Assembly (NCBI GenBank): GCA_023430685.1
Contig: JAEYZH010000113.1
Coordinates: 1 to 18,380, forward strand
Length of the DNA: 18,380 nucleotides
Reading direction: 5' to 3'
DNA from: Pseudomonadota bacterium
GTDB lineage: Bacteria > Pseudomonadota > Gammaproteobacteria > Xanthomonadales > Rhodanobacteraceae
Below the pieces are notes generated by a model. That model saw nothing but the letters and a program-made list of their open reading frames with translations. It was not told the DNA's origin and did no database searches. This document shows, piece by piece, positions 13,194-18,380 of this stretch; position 1 is the first letter of the stretch; every line of letters starts with the position of its first letter. Made by a program: the position numbers and the translations under genes.

Positions 13194-13690
13194 GATGTGC
13201 TCGTGCGCGCCGGCAGCAGGCTGAACAGGATCAGCATCGCGGCACCGACCGTGATCGCTGAATCGGCGACGTTGAACGCGGGAAACACCCACTCGCGCCA
13301 GTACACCTGCACGAAGTCGACCACGTGGCCGTGGCGCAGCCGGTCGATGAGGTTGCCGAGCGCGCCGCCGATCACGAGTGCGAGTGGCGCTGCATTGCGC
13401 CAGTCCCCGCGCGGCGTGCGCGACAGCCAGACCGCGAGCACGAGGCTCACGCCGATCGCGAGCATGGTGAAGAACCAGCGCTGCCAGCCGTCGGCGTCGG
13501 CGAGGAAGCTGAAGGCAGCGCCCGGATTGAACGCGAGTGTCCAGTTCAGCATCCCCGGTATCACCACGTGCGGCGCGTACGGATCAAGCGCCGTCAGCGC
13601 GAGGTGCTTGGTCCACTGGTCGAGCGCGATGACCAGCGCGGACAGCAGCAGCCAGGGAAGCGCCCCGGCGCGCGTGCGCGTCAGAACCAT
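13190..13690 (-). CDS. lspA: LspA, lipoprotein signal peptidase (signal peptidase II)
   Basis: A 166-residue inner-membrane aspartyl protease that removes the signal peptide from prolipoproteins after Lgt modification. Four hydrophobic segments are visible (about 10-29, 72-90, 98-114 and 142-160). The catalytic aspartates are D125 in GHVVDFVQ and D143 in FNVADSAI. Other family motifs are ALDQWTK, NPGAAFSFL and GGALGNLIDRLRHG. Length is normal. The ATG at 13690 overlaps the ileS stop by 10 bases, so translation is probably coupled. The frame is open far upstream within ileS, but homology starts at this Met. Its stop codon is built into the REP-like palindrome. Confidence 0.97.
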   Translation of the reverse strand: MVLTRTRAGALPWLLLSALVIALDQWTKHLALTALDPYAPHVVIPGMLNWTLAFNPGAAFSFLADADGWQRWFFTMLAIGVSLVLAVWLSRTPRGDWRNAAPLALVIGGALGNLIDRLRHGHVVDFVQVYWREWVFPAFNVADSAITVGAAMLILFSLLPARTSTS

Positions 13691-16602
13691 CGGCGCTCCT
13701 CGCCCGCTCCGTCCACGTTCTCGACGCAGCGCCCGCAGATGTCGGGGTGGTGCGCATGGCTGCCGACGTCGTGGCGGTAATGCCAGCAGCGGATGCATTT
13801 CGCCGCGTTGCTCGGCGTTGCCGCGATCCAGAGCGCCGCGCCGTCGAGATCGACGCCCTGCACGTCCGTGCGGCCTTCGGGATCGGGCAGCACCGAGAGG
13901 TCGGCGAACTGCAGCGCCGATGTGATGAAGAAGAATCGCAACTCGTCGGCGACTTCGGCGTAGCGCGCGCGCGTTGTCGCGTCCGCATGCACGACCACTT
14001 CGGCCTGCAGCGATGCACCGATCGCGCCGGCCGCGCGCATGCCCTCGAGCAGGCGCGCCGCGCCGCCGCGGATCGCGAGCAGGTCGGCCCACCACTGGCG
14101 CTGCGCGGGTGAGCCCTGGGCCGCGGCGAGACCGTCGTACCAGGTCTCGAACAGCACCGATTCCCCGCGCCGCCCCGGGACCAGCGGCCAGATTTCCTCG
14201 GCAGTGAAGCTCAGCACCGGCGCGATCCAGCGCACGAGCGCCTCGACGATCCGGTACATCGCGCTCTGCGCGCTGCGGCGGCCGCGGCTGTCGGCCTGCA
14301 TCGTGTACAGGCGGTCCTTCGTGATGTCGAGGTAGAGCGCGCCCATTTCGTTGGTGCAGAAGTTCTGCACGCGCGCGACCACTTCGGGGAAGTCGTTGCG
14401 CGCGTACGCAGCGACCACCGCCTGCTGCACGTCGTATGCCTGCTGCACCGCCCACTGGTCGAGCAGCAGGCAGTCGGCGACCGGCAGCAACTGCGTGTCC
14501 GGGTCGAAACCGTCGAGGTTGCCGAGCAGGAAGCGCGCTGTGTTCCGGATGCGCCGATACGAATCGGCGACGCGCTTGAGGATCTCGTCGGACACCGCGA
14601 TCTCGTTGCGGTAGTCGGTCGATGCGACCCACAGGCGCAGCACGTCCGCGCCGAGCGTGTCGACGACTTTCTGCGGCGCCACCACGTTGCCGAGCGACTT
14701 CGACATCTTGCGGCCCTGCGCGTCGACCGTGAAGCCGTGCGTGAGCACCGAGTCGTACGGCGCGCGCCCGTGCATCGCGGTCGATGTCAGCAGCGAGGAC
14801 TGGAACCAGCCGCGGTGCTGGTCGGAACCTTCGAGGTACATCACCTCGTCGCCGGGCCTGCGCGCGAGTTCGGCGCGCTGGTCGAGCACGCAGAAATGCG
14901 TGACGCCGGAATCGAACCAGACGTCGAGGATGTCGGTGACCTTCTCGTAGCGCGCGGCTTCCTCGCCGAGGAGTTCGGCCGGATCGAGCGCGTACCACGC
15001 ATCGACGCCATGCTGCTCGACGCGCGCGGCCACCTGCTCCATCAGTTCGACGCTGCGCGGATGCGGCAACTGCGTCGCCTTCTCGACGAACAGCGCGATC
15101 GGCACGCCCCAGGTGCGCTGGCGCGAGATGCACCAGTCGGGGCGGCCGGACACCATGCCCGCGATGCGCTCCTCGCCCCAGGCCGGATACCAGTCGACGT
15201 CGCGCCGCACCGAGTTCAGCGCGGCCGCGCGCAGGCCCTGGATTTCCATGCCGATGAACCACTGCGGCGTGGTCCGGAACGCGACCGGGCTCTTGTGGCG
15301 CCAGCAGTGCGGATAGCTGTGGCTGATCTTCGACGACGCGAGCAAGACGCCGCGCTCGGCGAGCAGCGCGACGATCGCGTCGTTCGCCTTCCAGATGAAC
15401 TGGCCTTCGAACAGCGGCGTGCCCGGCAGGTAGACACCATTGCCGCCGACCGGATTGAGTTCGGTCGCGGAATGGCGATCCACCAGGCCGTATTGCTGGC
15501 CGACCGCGAAGTCCTCGACGCCGTGGCCAGGCGCGGTGTGCACGGCGCCGGTGCCGTCTTCCGCCGACACGTGGTCGCCGAGGATCAGCGGAACTTCACG
15601 GTCGTGGAACGGATGGCGCAACAGGCATGCGCCGGTTGCTGGAGAACGGGAGGCGCCGGCCGACGCCGCGGGCGCGAGTGAGGAGCCGCGCGCGTGGCCG
15701 AGCACGTCGACACGCTCGATGCCGTAGCGCGCGAGTGCGGTCGCGGCGAGTGCCTCGGCCAGCACCAGCAGCACGCGGTGACCGCCGCGCCTGGGGCCCT
15801 CGACGAGGACGTAGTCAAGCTCCGGACCGAGGGTGACGGCGAGGCTCGCGGGCAGGGTCCATGGCGTCGTGGTCCAGATCGGCACGGCGACGAGGTCGTC
15901 GCCGCTGATCGACGCACCGAACTTCGCGGCCAACGCCTTCGGATCGAGTGCGTCGTAGGCGACGTCGATCGCAGGCGAGACCTTGTCGGCATACTCGATC
16001 TCCGCCTCTGCGAGCGCCGATCCGCAATCGAAGCACCAGTGCACGGGCTTGAAGCCGCGCGTCACGTGCCCGTTCGCATGGATCCGCGCGAGCGCTCGGA
16101 TCATGTCGGCCTCGTAGCGGAAATCCATCGTGCGGTACGGGTTGTCCCAGTCGCCGAGCACGCCGAGCCGCTTGAAGTCAGCGCGCTGCAGGTCGATCTG
16201 CCTCGCCGCGTACTCGCGGCACTTCGCGCGGAACGTCGCGGCATCGACCTTCTGGCCGACCTTGCCGACTTCCTTCTCGACCGCGATCTCGATCGGCAGT
16301 CCATGGCAGTCCCAGCCCGGCACGTAGGGCGAACGCAGGCCGGCCAGCAACCGGGACTTCACGACGATGTCCTTGAGCACCTTGTTGACCGCATGCCCGA
16401 TGTGGATCGCGCCGTTGGCGTACGGCGGACCGTCGTGCAGGATCGAGGCGCGCTCGCGTCCCGCGGTGTGGCGCTGGATCGCGGCGTAGCGCCGGGATGC
16501 CTCCCACTCGGCCAGCATCGCAGGCTCGCGCCGTGCGAGATCCGCCTTCATCGCGAACTCGGTCTTCGGCAGGTTGATCGTGTCTTTGTAATCGTTGGAC
16601 AT
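13681..16602 (-). CDS. ileS: Isoleucyl-tRNA synthetase
   Basis: A 973-residue class I aminoacyl-tRNA synthetase that charges tRNA-Ile and edits mischarged valine. It starts MSNDYKDTINLPKTEFAMKADL as in bacterial IleS. The HIGH motif is HIGH at 67-70 (GPPYANGAIHIGHAVNK) and KMSKS is at 632-636. The editing domain has WTTTPWTLPAS (243-253) and GTGAVHTAPGHG (350-361). The C-terminal zinc knuckle has C936, C939, C956 and C959. E. coli IleS is 938 residues; part of the extra length is an Ala/Ser-rich stretch at about 306-328 in the editing domain, which looks like an insertion. The 54-base gap to ribF is filled mostly by a heptamer repeat; no good Shine-Dalgarno precedes the ATG (TCCTCCA lies there instead). 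lspA overlaps its end. Confidence 0.97.
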   Translation of the reverse strand: MSNDYKDTINLPKTEFAMKADLARREPAMLAEWEASRRYAAIQRHTAGRERASILHDGPPYANGAIHIGHAVNKVLKDIVVKSRLLAGLRSPYVPGWDCHGLPIEIAVEKEVGKVGQKVDAATFRAKCREYAARQIDLQRADFKRLGVLGDWDNPYRTMDFRYEADMIRALARIHANGHVTRGFKPVHWCFDCGSALAEAEIEYADKVSPAIDVAYDALDPKALAAKFGASISGDDLVAVPIWTTTPWTLPASLAVTLGPELDYVLVEGPRRGGHRVLLVLAEALAATALARYGIERVDVLGHARGSSLAPAASAGASRSPATGACLLRHPFHDREVPLILGDHVSAEDGTGAVHTAPGHGVEDFAVGQQYGLVDRHSATELNPVGGNGVYLPGTPLFEGQFIWKANDAIVALLAERGVLLASSKISHSYPHCWRHKSPVAFRTTPQWFIGMEIQGLRAAALNSVRRDVDWYPAWGEERIAGMVSGRPDWCISRQRTWGVPIALFVEKATQLPHPRSVELMEQVAARVEQHGVDAWYALDPAELLGEEAARYEKVTDILDVWFDSGVTHFCVLDQRAELARRPGDEVMYLEGSDQHRGWFQSSLLTSTAMHGRAPYDSVLTHGFTVDAQGRKMSKSLGNVVAPQKVVDTLGADVLRLWVASTDYRNEIAVSDEILKRVADSYRRIRNTARFLLGNLDGFDPDTQLLPVADCLLLDQWAVQQAYDVQQAVVAAYARNDFPEVVARVQNFCTNEMGALYLDITKDRLYTMQADSRGRRSAQSAMYRIVEALVRWIAPVLSFTAEEIWPLVPGRRGESVLFETWYDGLAAAQGSPAQRQWWADLLAIRGGAARLLEGMRAAGAIGASLQAEVVVHADATTRARYAEVADELRFFFITSALQFADLSVLPDPEGRTDVQGVDLDGAALWIAATPSNAAKCIRCWHYRHDVGSHAHHPDICGRCVENVDGAGEERRWF

Positions 16603-16613
16603 TGGAGGAAGCC

Positions 16614-16648
16614 GGGATTCGGGATTCGGGATTCGGGATTCGGGATTC
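16614..16648. repeat. five tandem copies of heptamer gggattc in the ileS leader
   Basis: Five perfect head-to-tail copies of gggattc fill 16614-16648, followed by a partial copy (ggga). On the ileS sense strand the unit reads GAATCCC. The array lies between the ribF stop (16657) and the ileS ATG (16602), so it forms most of any ileS leader. Similar gattcgg arrays are common between xanthomonad genes (general knowledge). Copy number can be expected to vary between strains. Confidence 0.95.
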
Positions 16649-16656
16649 GGGAAAGG

Positions 16657-17655
16657 CTAACCCGCGCGTCGCCCGTCGGGGCGAAGCAGGCCGAGGATCG
16701 CACGCGCCTCGTCCGCATCGCGGTCGATCCGGCGCACCATCGCATCGAGGTCGTCGAATTTCAGTTCCTCGCGCAGCTTGTGCACGAACTCGACCTCGAG
16801 CCGGCGTCCGTACAGGTCGCCGTCGAAATCGAACAGGTGCACTTCGAGCAGCGGCTCGCCGCCACCTTCGATCGTTGGTCGCACGCCGAGGCTCGCGACA
16901 CCCGGCCAGGCATCGTCCTGCGTGGCAGCGCGAATTCCGGATCCCTGGGCCGCGATGCCTGCGCCTCGCGCGCGTACGGCGAAGATGCCCGAGATCGGAG
17001 ACGTGCGCGCACCGAGCCGGATGTTCGCGGTCGGGTAGCCGAGTTCGCGACCCAGCCGCCGGCCGCGCACGACGCGACCGCCGATCGAGAATCGGCGCCC
17101 GAGCATGCGCGCGGCGGCATCGAAGTCGCCTTGCGCAAGGCGCTCGCGGATCGCGCTGCTGCTGACACGCCCGTCGCCGAGGTCGATGTCGGGCATCACC
17201 TCGAGCGTGAAGCCACCGCGCTCGGCGTATCCACGCAGCATGGCGACGTCGCCGCGGCGTGCGTGGCCGAAGCGGAAATCGGATCCGACGAGGATGCCGC
17301 GCGCGGCGGCCCTCGAGACCAGCACGTCCTCGATGAAGCGTTCGGCCGGCATCGCCGCGAGTGCGGCGTCGAAACGCAGCGAGAGCACGCGCTCGATGCC
17401 GGCCTCGAACAGCAGGCGGATCTTCTCGCGCGCGGACGTGAGCCGCGGCACCGGCTCGCCGCGCGCGAAGAACTCGCGCGGAATCGGCTCGAAACTGATC
17501 GCGAGCGGCAGCAGGCCACGCGCGCGCGCCTGCTCGCGCGCGCGCGCGAGCAGCGCGCGGTGGCCGACGTGCACGCCGTCGAACGCTCCCACGCACAGCA
17601 CGCTGCCGCCCGGGGCCAGGCTCGGTCCCGCGGCATCCCGGAAAAGCAGGCTCAT
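16657..17655 (-). CDS. ribF: RibF, bifunctional riboflavin kinase / FAD synthetase
   Basis: A 332-residue cytoplasmic enzyme that phosphorylates riboflavin to FMN and adenylates FMN to FAD. The N-terminal adenylyltransferase has GAFDGVHVGH (23-32), GSDFRFG (124-130) and SSSAIR (165-170). The C-terminal flavokinase has GYPTANI (206-212), GVRPT (257-261) and EVHLFDFDGDLYG (271-283). Residues about 231-248 look like an insertion between the strand GIFAVRA and WPGVASLGVRP; relatives have only a few residues there. The DNA of the insert carries a 13/15 match to two copies of the heptamer found before ileS. The ATG at 17655 has TATACT ending seven bases upstream and no Shine-Dalgarno. Order murJ-ribF-ileS-lspA is conserved. 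Confidence 0.96.
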   Translation of the reverse strand: MSLLFRDAAGPSLAPGGSVLCVGAFDGVHVGHRALLARAREQARARGLLPLAISFEPIPREFFARGEPVPRLTSAREKIRLLFEAGIERVLSLRFDAALAAMPAERFIEDVLVSRAAARGILVGSDFRFGHARRGDVAMLRGYAERGGFTLEVMPDIDLGDGRVSSSAIRERLAQGDFDAAARMLGRRFSIGGRVVRGRRLGRELGYPTANIRLGARTSPISGIFAVRARGAGIAAQGSGIRAATQDDAWPGVASLGVRPTIEGGGEPLLEVHLFDFDGDLYGRRLEVEFVHKLREELKFDDLDAMVRRIDRDADEARAILGLLRPDGRRAG

Positions 17656-17662
17656 GCGCCCG

Positions 17663-17668
17663 AGTATA
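17663..17668 (-). promoter_or_regulatory. -10 element directly upstream of ribF
   Basis: The minus strand reads GGCTATACT, with TATACT (17668-17663) 5/6 to the -10 consensus. Seven bases, CGGGCGC, separate it from the ribF ATG, so the transcript would start at or next to the ATG. No recognisable -35 lies 16-18 bases upstream, where the DNA is a run of GC alternation. Confidence 0.45.
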
Positions 17669-17690
17669 GCCGCTGCATCGCAGCACGCGC

Positions 17691-17704
17691 GCCGCGCGCG
17701 CGGC
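17691..17704. repeat. perfect GC palindrome in the murJ-ribF gap
   Basis: gccgcgcgcgcggc at 17691-17704 is a perfect 14-base palindrome, in a 60-base gap that also has gctgc-gat-gcagc (17671-17683). On the minus strand it follows the murJ stop by 11 bases. There is no T-run, so it is at most a weak terminator or mRNA end structure. Confidence 0.5.
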
Positions 17705-17715
17705 GTGCGGCGCGG

Positions 17716-18380
17716 TCAGTGGGCGCGCAGGTCGCGCAGGCGGAATCCAGCGATGAACAGCGTCGCGACGAAGCTGCCGCCGCCCGTCGCGACGAGCACC
17801 GCGAGCCGCCCGATGCGTGTCGCCGGGCTCGCTGCGCTCCAGTCCGGCCAATGCCAGAGGCCCGCGCCGAGCACGGCGACCATCACCGCACAGGCGAGCG
17901 CGAGCCGCCCGAGGTGCCGCCCCCATCCGGGCTGGCGCTGGTGGACGCCCTCGCGGCGCAGCGCGCGCCAGAGCAGCGCGACGTTGAGGTAGCTCGCGAG
18001 CGCGCTTGCGAAGGCGAGTCCGACGTGCAGGCCCGGCACCCGCGCGAGCGCGGCCATCCAGCCCGCGTCGAGGTCGCCGGGTGCGTGCCAGATCCAGAAC
18101 AGCAGCCCGACGAAGACGATGTTCATCGCCATGCTCGCGACCATGGCGGCGATCCCCGCGCGCACCGGCGTGATCGTGTCCTGCCGTGCATAGAACGCGG
18201 GCGCGAGCACCTTGACCAGCGCGAACGCGGGCAATCCGGCCGCGAGCGCGGACAGCGACATCGAGGCCATCTGCACGTCGTGCGCGGTGAAGCGCCCGTG
18301 CTGCAGCAACGTCGCGAGGATGGGCTTGGCCAGCAGCACCAGCGCGAGCATCGCGGGCACCGCGATCAGCAGCGTCGTGC
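17716..18380 (-). CDS. murJ: MurJ lipid II flippase, C-terminal part (start outside window)
   Basis: The last about 220 residues of an inner-membrane MOP-superfamily flippase that moves lipid II across the membrane for peptidoglycan synthesis. The visible part begins TTLLIAVPAMLALVLLAKPILATLLQHGRFT, matching the MurJ/MviN segment with VLLAKPILATLLQHGRF, then LVKVLAPAFYARQDTITPVRAG, the strongly conserved block around the second half of the transporter. Several hydrophobic helices follow (MNIVFVGLLFWIW, LAFASALASYLNVALLWRAL, ACAVMVAVLGAGLWHW, LVATGGGSFVATLFIAGF). E. coli MurJ has 511 residues, so more than half lies beyond the right edge. ribF follows after 60 bases, the usual arrangement in this group. 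Confidence 0.94.
   Translation of the reverse strand, partial: TTLLIAVPAMLALVLLAKPILATLLQHGRFTAHDVQMASMSLSALAAGLPAFALVKVLAPAFYARQDTITPVRAGIAAMVASMAMNIVFVGLLFWIWHAPGDLDAGWMAALARVPGLHVGLAFASALASYLNVALLWRALRREGVHQRQPGWGRHLGRLALACAVMVAVLGAGLWHWPDWSAASPATRIGRLAVLVATGGGSFVATLFIAGFRLRDLRAH

Noticed and set aside
12314..13261. Plus-strand open frame of 315 codons opposite ispH
   Set aside because: Mirror of the conserved IspH codons; it crosses the repeat-filled gap and the lspA stop without any family resemblance.
13691..15262. Minus-strand open frame extending upstream of lspA inside ileS
   Set aside because: LspA homology starts at the Met at 13690. The upstream part is an Arg/Ala-rich alternative frame of ileS.
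15640..15660. Heptamer relic inside the ileS insertion
   Set aside because: ggagaacgggaggcg resembles the heptamer array only when gaps are allowed; too weak to claim, unlike the ribF case.
16614..16648. Possible CRISPR-like array before ileS
   Set aside because: Units are 7 bases with no spacers; this is a simple tandem repeat.
16178..17926. Minus-strand frame of 582 codons across ileS, ribF and murJ
   Set aside because: It spans three genes in a wrong frame; the only regular part is the peptide made by the heptamer array.

Overview
The window looks like chromosomal DNA from a high-GC gammaproteobacterium of the Xanthomonadales (Lysobacterales) type. The evidence is the gene order murJ-ribF-ileS-lspA-ispH followed by fimT-pilV-pilW-pilX-pilY1-pilE, together with RecC, pilin and IspH sequences that resemble that order from memory. 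No search was run. Every gene I can support lies on the minus strand, so transcription runs from high to low coordinates. Most long plus-strand open frames mirror these genes.

Region 1 (18380 to 12098) holds housekeeping genes. It starts with the C-terminal end of the lipid II flippase MurJ. RibF (FMN/FAD synthesis), isoleucyl-tRNA synthetase, lipoprotein signal peptidase and IspH (last step of the MEP isoprenoid pathway) follow. ileS and lspA overlap by 10 bases. E. coli carries fkpB between lspA and ispH; here that slot has only 144 bases, with a tandem 15-mer and a REP-like palindrome. ribF and ispH each have a -10-like hexamer 6-7 bases before ATG and no Shine-Dalgarno, so both may be leaderless. 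A five-copy heptamer repeat lies just upstream of ileS, and a decayed two-copy version sits inside an apparent in-frame insertion in ribF.

Region 2 (11964 to 3349) is a tightly packed type IV pilus operon: FimT, PilV, PilW and PilX (minor pilins that prime assembly), the 1745-residue tip adhesin PilY1, and the PilE pilin. GC content is visibly lower here than in the flanks (about 58-60% against 70-75% in hand-counted lines). PilY1 carries a PA14-like insertion in its N-terminal half, several Asp-rich calcium-loop motifs, a PilY1-type beta-propeller region and a cysteine-rich acidic tail. Eight-base homopolymers lie inside pilY1 and pilW; slippage there would truncate the proteins, as in the poly-G phase variation known for Neisseria pilC. 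A 14-bp hairpin separates pilY1 from pilE.

Region 3 (3332 to 1) has tRNA-Thr(CGT) behind a good sigma-70-like promoter, tRNA-Val(CAC), and recC, which probably starts at TTG and runs off the left edge about 150-200 codons short of the usual length.

I see no CRISPR array, prophage, transposase or clearly new multi-gene system. The most interesting candidates are possible slip-strand switching of pilus-tip genes, the expanded PilY1, and heptamer elements entering coding sequence. No gene-free stretch exceeds 300 bases; the longest (3043-3216, 174 bases) is described below.
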